A stretch of DNA of 15,201 bases from Sphingobacteriia bacterium (lineage in GTDB: Bacteria > Bacteroidota > Bacteroidia > Chitinophagales > Chitinophagaceae): assembly GCA_004294465.1 (NCBI GenBank), contig REAV01000161.1, forward strand, positions 1 to 15,201, written 5' to 3'. Shown here piece after piece: positions 1-10,154 of the stretch. A program made the position numbers and the translations under genes. The notes beneath the pieces were generated by a model. It was not told the DNA's origin. It saw only the letters and a program-made list of their open reading frames with translations, and made no database searches. Positions within the stretch are counted from its first letter, which is position 1. Each line of letters opens with the position of its first letter.

Positions 1-114
1 ATTCAAAGCGCACCATTCGTCTAAAGGCATGCTAATCTAGTTAGACCTTATTCGCTTATTTAATAAATGCAAATCAATTTAGCACAAACTAAAAGGAGCT
101 ATTTCAATAAATAC

Positions 115-819
115 TTATTCTGTATACTTATACCCCATTCCACGAACAGAATGAAAATAACGTGGATTGCGGCTGTCGGACTCAAAATATTTTCTGAAGC
201 TCAAAATGAAATTATCAATGGTTCTTGTTGTTGGATAAACATTATAACCCCAAACTACCTGCAAGATTTTCTCACGTGTTACTACTTCGTTTTTGTTTTC
301 TACCAGTAATTTCAGGAGCATCGCTTCTTTTTTGCTAAGTCCTATGGTAGTTCCATTAAAATTGATCGCCTCAAGTGATTTAAAGTCAATTTTATTATCA
401 CCAAAATGATAAATATCTCCAACAGATTCTTTGACCTGAATTTTTTTATTTTTGGTGATTAGCTTTGCTACTCTAAGCAGTAATTCTTCTAAATTAAAAG
501 GCTTAGTAAGATAATCATCTGCCCCCTTTTTTAATCCTAAGATTCTATCTGAAGCAGAATTTTTTGCACTCAATATTAAAATAGGAACTTCATTATTATG
601 CACTCTTACATTCTCTGTTATGCTTATTCCATCTACATCCGGAAGCATTATATCCATAATAATTAAATCGAAATAAGCTGATTCTATTTTACGCAATGCT
701 TCTGAACCATCATATGCAGATGTAACTTCATAGCCTTCCAATTCCAAGTTAAGCTTTAAAGCCTCATGTAAATTTTGTTCGTCTTCTACTAAAAGTATGT
801 TGGGCTGATCATTGTTCAT
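115..819 (-). CDS. OmpR/PhoB-type DNA-binding response regulator
   Basis: Cytoplasmic transcription factor of a two-component system, 234 aa from the chosen start. An N-terminal receiver domain (about residues 6-120) shows the acidic pair E12/D13, the phospho-acceptor D56 in the IIMDIMLP motif, the switch serine S84 in LILSA and the conserved K106 in LTKPF. The C-terminal part (about 135-234) is a winged-helix domain with the usual ending around RYFHSVRGMGYKYTE. The frame is open further upstream to 855, but that would overlap the kinase gene. ATG at 819 lies 1 bp beyond the kinase stop codon and leaves a normal receiver N-terminus (MNNDQPNILLVEDE); an ATG at 828 is a second option. It is the last gene of the gldH-kinase-regulator run, so the preceding kinase is its likely partner. 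The signal and target genes cannot be read from the sequence. Confidence 0.93.
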   Translation of the reverse strand: MNNDQPNILLVEDEQNLHEALKLNLELEGYEVTSAYDGSEALRKIESAYFDLIIMDIMLPDVDGISITENVRVHNNEVPILILSAKNSASDRILGLKKGADDYLTKPFNLEELLLRVAKLITKNKKIQVKESVGDIYHFGDNKIDFKSLEAINFNGTTIGLSKKEAMLLKLLVENKNEVVTREKILQVVWGYNVYPTTRTIDNFILSFRKYFESDSRNPRYFHSVRGMGYKYTE

Positions 820-820
820 A

Positions 821-1795
821 TTAAGCATTAAATTGAACGTTAAAATTACTTCCACTAGGATGATGATCTGTCACTGCAATTATTGCACCATGAGCTTCAC
901 AAATTTTTTTACACAAATACAATCCTAACCCTGTTCCCTGAGACCTTCTCGTATTTTCATCACCGATTCTATAAAATTTCATAAATATATTTTTCTTTTC
1001 CTCGTCTTTTATACCAACACCGGCGTCAATAATTTCTAATTTAATAGTCGTCATTTTGTTAGATAACACTACTTGTATTGGTTTTTCTTTGGGGGAATAT
1101 TTAATGGCATTCTCTAATAAATTATTGATAAGCATTTGTAATAAAAAAGGGTCTCCTTGCAGGATCATGTCAGCTTTAATATTTTCCTCGAATTGCCTTA
1201 ATGGAAATCGATTTTTACATTCGTCCACACTGGTTTCCAACAAGTCAGTTAAATTAATGGTTTGTTTGGCTGCAGTATAGTTTCCTCCATCAAATTGAGC
1301 TGCAAATAATATATTATTACATAAACTATTCAGTCGATTGGCTTCTTGTAAAGTATTGGTGATTAATTTTTGTTGTTTGGCTTCATCCAATTTGTGTTTC
1401 TGCAATGTCTCTAAGTTCAACTGTGTTACTGCGATGGGTGTTTTTAGTTCATGAGTTATGGCCATCATGAAATTTTGTTGTTGAGCAGATAACTTAAATT
1501 GACGTCGGGTTGCCCTAAAAACAAATATGGCCCCTATCAAAATCAATATTAAAAAAGTTAATCCTTCCCCAATATATTGAGCGGTTTTTCTACTATTTGC
1601 CTTTTGAATGACTGAATACTGGTTGAAATAAGCAGGGTCATCTTTTTTTAATTCGCCCAATTTGATTTGGGTTATAGTAGTATTTTGATTTTCGAGTGCA
1701 ATAAACCACCAAGCCAACGCTGCTATCATATAAAACAGCAGGAACCAATAAACAAAAGTTACAAAGACTAATTTTTGTTGCCGAGGTTTGCTCAT
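821..1795 (-). CDS. Sensor histidine kinase (two-TM, HAMP-less)
   Basis: Inner-membrane sensor kinase of 324 aa. Two hydrophobic segments (about 9-33 and 77-94) flank a short periplasmic loop of about 40 residues, and no HAMP domain is evident between the second segment and the H-box. The catalytic motifs are complete: H-box HELKTP with H115, N-box NNLLENAIKYS (224-234), G1 box DAGVGI (257-262), an F-box around FMKFYRIGDE and G2 box GTGLGL (287-292). It should autophosphorylate on H115 and pass the phosphate to D56 of the regulator encoded next to it. Its start codon overlaps the gldH stop (ATGA, 4 bp), which suggests translational coupling. The small sensing loop gives no clue to the stimulus. 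The family assignment is firm and the biological role is unknown. Confidence 0.93.
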   Translation of the reverse strand: MSKPRQQKLVFVTFVYWFLLFYMIAALAWWFIALENQNTTITQIKLGELKKDDPAYFNQYSVIQKANSRKTAQYIGEGLTFLILILIGAIFVFRATRRQFKLSAQQQNFMMAITHELKTPIAVTQLNLETLQKHKLDEAKQQKLITNTLQEANRLNSLCNNILFAAQFDGGNYTAAKQTINLTDLLETSVDECKNRFPLRQFEENIKADMILQGDPFLLQMLINNLLENAIKYSPKEKPIQVVLSNKMTTIKLEIIDAGVGIKDEEKKNIFMKFYRIGDENTRRSQGTGLGLYLCKKICEAHGAIIAVTDHHPSGSNFNVQFNA

Positions 1796-2256
1796 GGCAG
1801 TACTTTTTCTATTCGAATACCAACATTCAACACCCCACTTAATGGATCTTCACGCATAATTTGTTGCAATGTGAATGTATAATTACCGGCCTTTAATTTT
1901 TGAGGGCTTCTGGTTAACCTAATCCGATGATCGAAAATATCATCCATACCAGTTCCTAACCATCCTTTCTTATTGTCGGCTAATAATAGATTTACCTGTT
2001 GAGATTTAGCTGTATCATTTGGCGCTACTGTAGTAATATTCAGCCAACAATTATTGTAACGATAGCTGTCTTCATGACGGATTATAGCATAAATCTGATA
2101 CAATGAACTAGTATCTGTGATGGCGAATGTAAAACTCGGTTTTACTGTACTGCTCCAGCTATGCTCCTTGAAAAAACTATTTTTCTCGAATATACCAATG
2201 GTATCGCAACTCACTAAAAAGACAACTGACAATAAGCACAAGCCTAGTTTTTTCAC
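1792..2256 (-). CDS. gldH: Gliding motility lipoprotein GldH
   Basis: Predicted 154-aa lipoprotein. A basic N-terminus (MKK) and hydrophobic stretch lead to a lipobox ending LVSC, with C17 as the lipidated residue. The mature part fits GldH as I know the family: an early YE/FEKN-like stretch followed by a conserved W, a WLGTGMDDIFDHRIRL block in the middle, and an ending in the pattern GNYTFTLQQIMREDPL...VGIRIEK. In Flavobacterium johnsoniae GldH is needed for gliding, but GldH also occurs in non-gliding Bacteroidota. The start codon is GTG (2254-2256); no in-frame ATG gives a proper signal peptide. The stop overlaps the kinase start by 4 bp. Membership is well supported by these motifs; actual motility of this organism is not shown. 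Confidence 0.85.
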   Translation of the reverse strand: MKKLGLCLLSVVFLVSCDTIGIFEKNSFFKEHSWSSTVKPSFTFAITDTSSLYQIYAIIRHEDSYRYNNCWLNITTVAPNDTAKSQQVNLLLADNKKGWLGTGMDDIFDHRIRLTRSPQKLKAGNYTFTLQQIMREDPLSGVLNVGIRIEKVLP

Positions 2257-2295
2257 GTCCTGTATTTTAAACGAAGATAAAGAGAAACACCAATT

Positions 2296-3171
2296 CTATA
2301 GAACGTTTAATATTTGTTCTTTGGCTTTTTCTAATTCATCTTTCATAAGTATGACTGCTTTTTGAATAGTAGAATCATAAGCTTTAGAGCCAGTAGTATT
2401 AATTTCTCGACCAAATTCCTGTAAAATAAAATTGAGCTTTTTACCCTTTGCGGTTTCTTTTTCGGCAAGAATAGACCTAAAATAGGCACAGTGATTGTTT
2501 AATCTTACTTGTTCTTCGCTGATATCAATTTTTTCAATGTAAAAAATAAGCTCTTGTTCCAGTCGATTTGGATCGTAGTTTTCCTTGCCTACATTGTCTT
2601 CTAATACTTTTTTCAAGCCTTCAAGAATTTTTGTTCTTCTTAATGGCTCTAACTCTGCTACAATTTTTTGCTGGGCTTCAATATTAGACAATCGCAACAA
2701 TAAATCAGCTTCAATTGATTTGCCTTCGTCTAATCTATGCGCATTCAGATGAGCGATTGCTTCATTGATTAATTGAGCCAAAGATTTCCACTCTTCATCG
2801 GTGAGTATTTCGGTGGAAGCGGTAATTACTTCAGGTAGTTTAAGAATAGTACTTAAGATATCTCCTTTTTCTAGATTCAGTTCATCAGCCAAAGCGGCAA
2901 CAGGCAAGTAGTAAGCTTTTGCTAATTCAGTATTAATAGTAACTGGTTTATTGGAGCCATTTAATTTTAAATTGATATTGCATTCTACACTTCCTCTCTG
3001 TAATCCTTCACTAAGCAAATTCCGAACTTCAAATTCAAAAGGCTTAACAATTGAAGGGATATTCAATCGCAAATCGAATTGTTTACCATTGAGCGACCTT
3101 ACTTCTACCAAAAAATTCTTGTCTCCGATAGTTTGTTCGGCCCTACCATAACCTGTCATTGAATGCAGCAT
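2296..3171 (-). CDS. yicC: YicC/YloC family endoribonuclease
   Basis: A 291-aa cytoplasmic protein. The N-terminus LHSMTGYGRAE is the family signature, followed by VEVRSLNGKQFDL (about 22-34). The C-terminus contains the conserved block NFILQEFGREINTTGSKA (about 247-264) and a closing amphipathic helix (DUF1732 region). Length matches the E. coli protein (about 287 aa). Members of this family have been reported as endoribonucleases acting on small RNAs; the natural substrate here is unknown. The gene sits 39 bp upstream of gldH on the same strand and may be cotranscribed with it. In many bacteria yicC precedes gmk (guanylate kinase), but that gene is not present here. Confidence 0.92.
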   Translation of the reverse strand: MLHSMTGYGRAEQTIGDKNFLVEVRSLNGKQFDLRLNIPSIVKPFEFEVRNLLSEGLQRGSVECNINLKLNGSNKPVTINTELAKAYYLPVAALADELNLEKGDILSTILKLPEVITASTEILTDEEWKSLAQLINEAIAHLNAHRLDEGKSIEADLLLRLSNIEAQQKIVAELEPLRRTKILEGLKKVLEDNVGKENYDPNRLEQELIFYIEKIDISEEQVRLNNHCAYFRSILAEKETAKGKKLNFILQEFGREINTTGSKAYDSTIQKAVILMKDELEKAKEQILNVL

Positions 3172-3215
3172 AAATACCTGTTTGCGTAAAAGTAATGGAA
3201 CAAAGGGAGAATTTA

Positions 3216-3953
3216 CTAAAAATCAATCCCTACCCATTTACGTTTGCCTTTTTCGTATTTCTCAAAATTAAATTTATAGAGCTTCCCTGGACGGTGAGAT
3301 ACATCCTGTTCATATTCATTGATATCAATCAACAAATCCATGGAAGCAAATTTTTTACGGAAATTTCTTCTGTCTAAAGTAACGCCCAATATAGCTTCAT
3401 ATAAATTTTGTAATTCCCTTAAAGAAAATTTATCTGGCAAAAGATTAAAGCCCAAAGGATGTTCCTGAATATTTTTTTGCAGCCAGCCATGACAATATTC
3501 CATAATTTCTTTATGGTCAAAGGCTAAATCTTTAATAGCATGGTAATTATACCAGTCAAGCTCATGATCATGTATATTCAACGCATGGTGTTGAATATTT
3601 AAAAGGGAACAATAAGCAATAGTTATTACCCTGCCGCCTGGATGTCGATCCGGTTTTCCGAATACCCGAACCTGATCTAGAAAAACATTGTTCATTCCGG
3701 TTCTTTCCTTCAAAATTCGGTAGGCCGCATCATCAAGGTCCTCGTTGTCTTTAACAAAATCTCCTAACAAAGACAGTTTATTTTTATAGATTTTAAGGTC
3801 ACTCTTGATGAGCAAAACTTTGAGTTTGTTCTCTTCGAATCCAAAAATCACACAATCTACAGTTAAAGGCACTTTAGGGTAGGAAAGCACCAATGGAACA
3901 GCATCTTGAATCAACTGTTGGGAAGCAATATCCTGATCCCGTTTTATATTCAT
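3216..3953 (-). CDS. Nudix-domain winged-helix transcriptional regulator (NrtR/AraR-like)
   Basis: A 245-aa protein with an N-terminal Nudix fold (about 28-150) and a C-terminal winged-helix domain (about 165-240, with RRNFRKK at 195-201 and a VSHRPGKLYKF wing). This is the architecture of NrtR and AraR regulators, which bind a ligand such as ADP-ribose or a sugar in the Nudix domain rather than hydrolysing it. The Nudix box at 65-87 is degenerate: the glycine is D65, the RE glutamate is I80 and the last catalytic glutamate is R84, leaving only E71, R79, E83 and G86. Hydrolysis is therefore unlikely. It is divergent from ligA across a 90-bp gap holding a perfect 10-bp palindrome. The ligand is unknown, and both NAD metabolism and sugar utilisation remain possible. 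Confidence 0.85.
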   Translation of the reverse strand: MNIKRDQDIASQQLIQDAVPLVLSYPKVPLTVDCVIFGFEENKLKVLLIKSDLKIYKNKLSLLGDFVKDNEDLDDAAYRILKERTGMNNVFLDQVRVFGKPDRHPGGRVITIAYCSLLNIQHHALNIHDHELDWYNYHAIKDLAFDHKEIMEYCHGWLQKNIQEHPLGFNLLPDKFSLRELQNLYEAILGVTLDRRNFRKKFASMDLLIDINEYEQDVSHRPGKLYKFNFEKYEKGKRKWVGIDF

Positions 3954-3973
3954 AGTAGCATCGTTAGAAAATG

Positions 3974-3983
3974 GGGTTAACCC
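3974..3983. promoter_or_regulatory. 10-bp palindrome between the Nudix regulator and ligA
   Basis: GGGTTAACCC is a perfect palindrome about 20 bp upstream of the regulator start codon and 60 bp upstream of ligA. It is flanked by two near-identical direct copies of a short motif, ATCGTTAG (about 3960) and ATCGTTTAG (about 3988). Location in the divergent promoter region suggests an operator, possibly for autoregulation by the adjacent Nudix regulator. This is inference from position and symmetry alone. Confidence 0.4.
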
Positions 3984-3991
3984 AACAATCG

Positions 3992-6134
<2,143 letters not shown>

Positions 6135-6139
6135 ATAAA

Positions 6140-6811
6140 ATGCTTCAAAGTACAACATTGCAATTTTTAAAATTGTTGAAAAAGAATAACAACAAGATAT
6201 GGTTTGATACCAACAGGCCAAAATACGAAATAGCTAAAGCTGATTTTACAGAATTGGTGAAAAAGACATTGGAGGCATTTATTAAAAGGGACAAAACATT
6301 GGATACGCTTACATTTAAAGATTGTATGTTCCGTATAAACAGAGATGTTCGATTCAGTAAAAACAAAGACCCCTACAAAACCAATATGGCTATGTATTTT
6401 GTTAAGGGTGGAAAGAAATCGAATTTAGCAGGATATTATTTTCATTGCGAACCAGGAGGAAAAAGTTTTGTGGGAGGAGGATTGTATGGAGGGGAAGCAG
6501 ATCAAATAAAAAAGGTAAGACAAGAAATAGATTATAACTGGAAAGAATTCAGCGATATCATCACTAACAAAACATTTAAAAAATATTTTGGCGATTTATC
6601 AAGAGATATGGCCAATAGTTTACAACGCGAACCAAAGGGCTACGAAAAAGACAATCCAGCCATTGATTATTTAAAAATGAAAAGCTGGGTAGCATCTATG
6701 CCCATTAGCGATGAAGATTTAACCGACCCCCATCTTTCTAAAAAAATAATTGAAGCATTTGCTGCAATGCAACAATTGAACCACTTTTTTAATAGAGCGC
6801 TCGAGGAGTAG
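6140..6811 (+). CDS. DUF2461 family protein
   Basis: A 223-aa soluble protein of the DUF2461 (TIGR02453) family. Recognisable features are the N-terminal FLKLLKKNNNKIWFDTNRPKYE (9-30), the central block FRINRDVRFSKNKDPYKTNM (64-83) and a glycine-rich stretch GGKSFVGGGLYGG (106-118). The biochemical function of this family is not established. The gene begins 5 bp after the ligA stop, so it is probably cotranscribed with and translationally close to ligA, but that does not by itself imply a DNA-repair role. It ends 13 bp before the convergent stop of the membrane protein gene. There is no signal peptide or membrane segment. Confidence 0.88.
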   Translation: MLQSTTLQFLKLLKKNNNKIWFDTNRPKYEIAKADFTELVKKTLEAFIKRDKTLDTLTFKDCMFRINRDVRFSKNKDPYKTNMAMYFVKGGKKSNLAGYYFHCEPGGKSFVGGGLYGGEADQIKKVRQEIDYNWKEFSDIITNKTFKKYFGDLSRDMANSLQREPKGYEKDNPAIDYLKMKSWVASMPISDEDLTDPHLSKKIIEAFAAMQQLNHFFNRALEE

Positions 6812-6824
6812 AATAGTTATTGAT

Positions 6825-8012
6825 TTAAATGTAGCTCAACCACCATTTTTTATGGGTTGATTTGTATCGATCGTATCTTTTACAGATAGGATATAATATG
6901 AACATCAGCATAACCCATACTGCATACACTACCCATAATGGATAACCCCATTGTATATTTCTAAATAAGAAAGGTGAATTGTAATCAATAATATCTTTTA
7001 CACCCTTGCCCGATATAAAAAATAATATTACACAAGTAAGATGTACCAGGAAAAAATGCCAGAGATAATAATAAAATGCAACACGTCCGAACACACTTAC
7101 TTTTCTGGTCCATGCAGCAGATATTTTCTCCAATAAAGACAATGCAACCAATGCAGGTCCTAAAGTGATAAAACAATAAAGTAAAGAAGGTGGGTATTTA
7201 GTTACATTGAAAAATGAAATAATGGTAAATGCTGTTCCACGCGGCTGAATGGCCCATTTACTAGGGTCTCCATATAAATTGGTATACCGTAAAATTACAA
7301 AGAAGATAATTGTTGAAATACCAGTCAAGAGAAGTTGTTGCTGTCTTTTATTGGAATCATACTCTTTATTATACCATATCCCCATACAATAACCCAACAT
7401 CATCACTCCTATCCAAGGAATAATCGGATAACCAATTGCTAAAAACCGTATTGGTGCATATTGAATAAATGCCTGTTGATGAATCATAGCAAACCAAATA
7501 GGTACTTTGGATGGATCTGGATAATTGAATTGGTCCAAAAGATTATGGCCAAAAATCATTACAATAGAAATGACCAAAATTGCTCTAATTGGTAAGTAAA
7601 TAATTGCTGACATCAACACCATTGAAAGCCCGATCACCCAAATAACTTGTAGCATAACAAAATTATATAAGGGATTAAAGGTCATTAACAAATTCACAAT
7701 GGCTATTTCTGCAAACATGAACCAGAGCCCTCTCTTTAATAAAAAAATGGAAAGCTCTTTCTTGGATTTTCGTTGTGCTTGCAAATAAATGGAAGTACCA
7801 GAAAGAAAAACAAAAGTTGGTGCACAATAATGAGTGATGAATCTCGTGAAGAAAACTGCTGGAGAAGTGGATGCTAAACTGGTAGGATCCTGAGCCATTC
7901 CATGAATATGAATAAAGTCACGTATATGATCAAGGGCCATGATCATCATTACTATACCTCTAAGGATATCGATACTTAAGATGCGTTGTTTGGAGGGTAA
8001 CGTTGTATTCAT
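6825..8012 (-). CDS. DUF1624 / HGSNAT-like multi-pass membrane acyltransferase
   Basis: An integral membrane protein of 395 aa with roughly ten hydrophobic segments. The N-terminus SIDILRGIVMMIMALDHIRDF (13-33) is the hallmark of DUF1624 proteins, related to heparan-alpha-glucosaminide N-acetyltransferases, with the conserved R18-G19 and D28-H29 pairs. Relatives move an acetyl group across the membrane onto a sugar, but bacterial members are rarely characterised. The C-terminal half contains FYYYLWHFFLVH, typical of the family's late TM segment. It stands alone, divergent from mgsA with 67 bp between the start codons and convergent with the DUF2461 gene. The substrate cannot be inferred from this context. 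Confidence 0.85.
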   Translation of the reverse strand: MNTTLPSKQRILSIDILRGIVMMIMALDHIRDFIHIHGMAQDPTSLASTSPAVFFTRFITHYCAPTFVFLSGTSIYLQAQRKSKKELSIFLLKRGLWFMFAEIAIVNLLMTFNPLYNFVMLQVIWVIGLSMVLMSAIIYLPIRAILVISIVMIFGHNLLDQFNYPDPSKVPIWFAMIHQQAFIQYAPIRFLAIGYPIIPWIGVMMLGYCMGIWYNKEYDSNKRQQQLLLTGISTIIFFVILRYTNLYGDPSKWAIQPRGTAFTIISFFNVTKYPPSLLYCFITLGPALVALSLLEKISAAWTRKVSVFGRVAFYYYLWHFFLVHLTCVILFFISGKGVKDIIDYNSPFLFRNIQWGYPLWVVYAVWVMLMFILYPICKRYDRYKSTHKKWWLSYI

Positions 8013-8079
8013 ATTACTAAGTTAGAAGAATAGTGTATTGTTTTGTCATTATTTACTAATTTACTGCTTTATTTCAATT

Positions 8080-8529
8080 ATGATCACTCACAAAACCATT
8101 GCATTGATTGCACACGACGCACGAAAGAGCGATATGATTCAATGGGTTATATTCAATGCAGAAACATTGCTAAAAAATAAATTGGTCTGCACTGGTACTA
8201 CAGGTGGATTAATTGAAAAGGCTTTAGCTGAAATCGTTGGGGCCGATTTTGAGTCGAATGTTACCAAAATGCTATCTGGGCCAATGGGTGGTGATGCACA
8301 AATTGCCGCAATGGTAGTTGAAGAAAAAATAGATTTATGTGTTTTTTTGATTGATGACTTAACAGCTAATCCTCATGAAGCAGATATTCAAATGTTGTTG
8401 AGGCAATGTAGGCTTCACAATATTCCTGTTGCCATCAACAGGCATTCTGCCGACTTAATGATTACTTCATCTTTATGGGGAACCAAATACGCTCCTACCG
8501 ATCCTACTTATAAAAAGTTTAAGCGGTAA
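8080..8529 (+). CDS. mgsA: Methylglyoxal synthase
   Basis: Converts dihydroxyacetone phosphate to methylglyoxal and phosphate, the entry to the methylglyoxal bypass of glycolysis. From ATG at 8080 the protein is 149 aa, close to E. coli MgsA (152 aa). The phosphate-binding and catalytic features are present: IALIAHDARK (7-16) with H12 and K16, TGTTGGLI (38-45), SGPMGGD with the catalytic aspartate D72, and NPHEADI with H99. The frame is open for another 14 codons upstream (from 8038), but that segment is hydrophobic, unlike the family, and the chosen start gives the standard N-terminus. It ends 9 bp from the convergent lipoprotein stop. No neighbouring gene explains its regulation. Confidence 0.96.
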   Translation: MITHKTIALIAHDARKSDMIQWVIFNAETLLKNKLVCTGTTGGLIEKALAEIVGADFESNVTKMLSGPMGGDAQIAAMVVEEKIDLCVFLIDDLTANPHEADIQMLLRQCRLHNIPVAINRHSADLMITSSLWGTKYAPTDPTYKKFKR

Positions 8530-8538
8530 TAAATTCAT

Positions 8539-9018
8539 TTACTGCTTCTTGATTACAACACCAACCGAATAGGATTGCAGTGTTATTAGTTTGAGCTGTT
8601 CATTTCGAACGATAACTTTTTTATATTCTTTAAAGTTTCCTTTTTTATCAAAGAATCCAATAATACATGACTGAGCTGATGTGCCTTTTCGAATTTCAAC
8701 TTTTGGATACTCCCCTAAATTTGGAATGATCAATGTATCCGTTTCACGCAATTCTTTATACTGCATTTTGAGTAGATACTTAAAAGTGTACTTTGTTTCA
8801 AAAAGACTCACTGAAAATTTCCAACCATTTGCATAATTAACTCCATCTTCTACTGCTACGGAATAATTAGCAACAGGAGCGCTCTTTGGGTTTTCACGTA
8901 TCTCCGAAACGGTACTTGCTTTTATTACAACTACTGTATCGGATTCTGATTTTTTAGACTCATTATTATTACAGCTTATCAATAAAAAGGAACTTAAAAA
9001 AACAGCAACTCGTTTCAT
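8539..9018 (-). CDS. Small predicted lipoprotein of unknown function
   Basis: From ATG at 9018 this is 159 aa, starting with a lipoprotein signal peptide (MKRVAVFLSSFLLISC, lipidated C16) followed by a polar, Asn/Ser/Lys-rich linker (NNNESKKSESD). The rest is predicted mostly beta, with no family I recognise. An in-frame ATG nine codons further upstream (9045) is less likely, because it adds a non-signal-like extension and falls inside the asd terminator hairpin. The gene lies between the asd terminator and the convergent mgsA end, with no operon partner. It is probably exported and membrane-anchored. No function is proposed. Confidence 0.75.
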   Translation of the reverse strand: MKRVAVFLSSFLLISCNNNESKKSESDTVVVIKASTVSEIRENPKSAPVANYSVAVEDGVNYANGWKFSVSLFETKYTFKYLLKMQYKELRETDTLIIPNLGEYPKVEIRKGTSAQSCIIGFFDKKGNFKEYKKVIVRNEQLKLITLQSYSVGVVIKKQ

Positions 9019-9033
9019 GTATTGAAATTGGAA

Positions 9034-9077
9034 ATAAAAATTCAACTTGTAACAGCTTTTTTCATCTGTTACAAGTT
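9034..9077 (-). terminator. Intrinsic terminator of asd
   Basis: A perfect 12-bp inverted repeat, AACTTGTAACAG at 9044-9055 and CTGTTACAAGTT at 9066-9077, has a 10-nt loop and lies 8 bp after the asd stop. Read on the minus strand the hairpin is followed by GAATTTTTATTT, a U-rich tail. On the plus strand the sequence after it is less U-rich, so it is assigned to asd. Confidence 0.8.
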
Positions 9078-9085
9078 ATAAAGTT

Positions 9086-10078
9086 TTATGCAATAATCCC
9101 TTTCTCCATTAAGTACTCAGCAATTTGTACTGCATTGGTAGCAGCCCCTTTGCGGAGATTATCACTTACGATCCACATGTTCAAAGTATTCGGTTGAGTT
9201 TCATCTCTGCGAATTCTTCCTACAAAAACTTCGTCTTTTTCATGCGCCCATAAAGGCATTGGATATTGTTGATTGGCAATATCATCCTGCACAATTACGC
9301 CAGGTGCGGCCGCTAAAATGGCTTTTAGTTCTGCAATATCAAAATCGTTCGCAAATTCTATATTCACACTTTCGCTATGCCCACCCATTACTGGTATACG
9401 AACTGTTGTTGCAGTTACTCTTATTGAATCATCTTGCATGATTTTATTGGTTTCCTTCACCATCTTCATTTCTTCCTTAGTGTAACCGTTGTCTAAAAAA
9501 ACATCAATCTGAGGAATTACATTTAAATCGATTGCATATTTGTAAGCCATTTCTCCTTCTACTCCATTTCTTTCATTCATCAATTGATCTACTGCCTTCT
9601 TACCAGTTCCTGTTACACTTTGATATGTACTTACAACAACACGCTTGATTTTGTATTTTACATGTAAAGGCTGCAATGCCACCACCATCTGAATAGTAGA
9701 ACAGTTTGGATTAGCAATGATAAAATCATCCTTGGTTAAAACCGAAGCATTTACTTCAGGTACCACCAATTTTTTAGAAGGATCCATTCTCCATGCAGAT
9801 GAATTATCGATTACTCTTATTCCCGCAGCAGCATATTTTGGTGCCCACTCTAATGATGTTCCTCCTCCTGCAGAAAAAATGGCAACTGCTGGTTTTGCAT
9901 CAATACCATCTTGCATACTTACTACTTTAAATGCTTTGCCTTTAAAGTGTACTTCTTTGCCTACTGATCTTTCAGAAGCTACTGGCACTATTTCAGTTAC
10001 CAGAAAATTGCGTTCTGCTAATACCTGCAACATTTTTGTTCCTACTAAACCTGTTGCTCCTACTACTGCTACTTTCAT
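9086..10078 (-). CDS. asd: Aspartate-semialdehyde dehydrogenase
   Basis: Reduces L-aspartyl-4-phosphate to aspartate semialdehyde with NADPH, the branch-point step leading to lysine/diaminopimelate, threonine, methionine and isoleucine. It has 330 aa. The N-terminal Rossmann motif is GATGLVG (7-13), SAGGG is at 69-73, the catalytic C126 lies in NPNCST, and the conserved histidine H234 is in GGHSES. SVTGTGK (154-160) and PQ (189-190) are also typical. All key residues are present. The ATG at 10078 follows a G-rich stretch (GGGGGG, 10085-10090) that could help ribosome binding. About 160 nt of leader upstream carries a leader peptide and terminator, so expression is probably set by attenuation. 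A terminator follows the gene. Confidence 0.97.
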   Translation of the reverse strand: MKVAVVGATGLVGTKMLQVLAERNFLVTEIVPVASERSVGKEVHFKGKAFKVVSMQDGIDAKPAVAIFSAGGGTSLEWAPKYAAAGIRVIDNSSAWRMDPSKKLVVPEVNASVLTKDDFIIANPNCSTIQMVVALQPLHVKYKIKRVVVSTYQSVTGTGKKAVDQLMNERNGVEGEMAYKYAIDLNVIPQIDVFLDNGYTKEEMKMVKETNKIMQDDSIRVTATTVRIPVMGGHSESVNIEFANDFDIAELKAILAAAPGVIVQDDIANQQYPMPLWAHEKDEVFVGRIRRDETQPNTLNMWIVSDNLRKGAATNAVQIAEYLMEKGIIA

Positions 10079-10094
10079 GATGTTCCCCCCGAGT

Positions 10095-10108
10095 TCTCGT
10101 TTCCGAGA
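10095..10108 (-). promoter_or_regulatory. GAAA-tetraloop mini-hairpin ahead of the asd start
   Basis: On the minus strand TCTCG-GAAA-CGAGA forms a 5-bp stem capped by a GNRA-type loop. It sits between the attenuator terminator and the G6 run 6 nt before the asd ATG. It could stabilise the 5' end or keep the start region open. The evidence is structural only. Confidence 0.3.
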
Positions 10109-10119
10109 TTTTTTTGGTT

Positions 10120-10154
10120 AAAAAAAAGAGACCCTCCGATGTAGGAAGGTCTCT
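10120..10154 (-). terminator. Attenuator terminator hairpin in the asd leader
   Basis: On the minus strand the arms AGAGACCTTCC (10144-10154) and GGAGGGTCTCT (10127-10137) form an 11-bp stem with one G-U pair and a 6-nt loop, followed directly by a T7 run (10120-10126). It stands about 40 nt downstream of the leader peptide stop and 42 nt before asd. It is therefore placed to stop transcription before asd, although it could also serve as the terminator of the upstream kinase. Confidence 0.85.

Noticed and set aside
1..114. A 10-codon open frame from ATG at 30 running off the left edge (MPLDEWCALN), and weak inverted repeats (GTCTAA/TTAGAC at 19-46).
   Set aside because: Too short to tell a real gene start from chance, and the repeats have a long loop and no T-tract. 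Nothing else is supported in this stretch.
820..855. Upstream start of the response regulator at 855.
   Set aside because: It would add 12 residues unlike any receiver domain and overlap the kinase 3' end; the start at 819 fits the family.
10095..10117. A plus-strand terminator: 5-bp hairpin followed by a T-run.
   Set aside because: There is no plus-strand gene upstream to terminate and the stem is very short. It is more likely part of the minus-strand asd leader.
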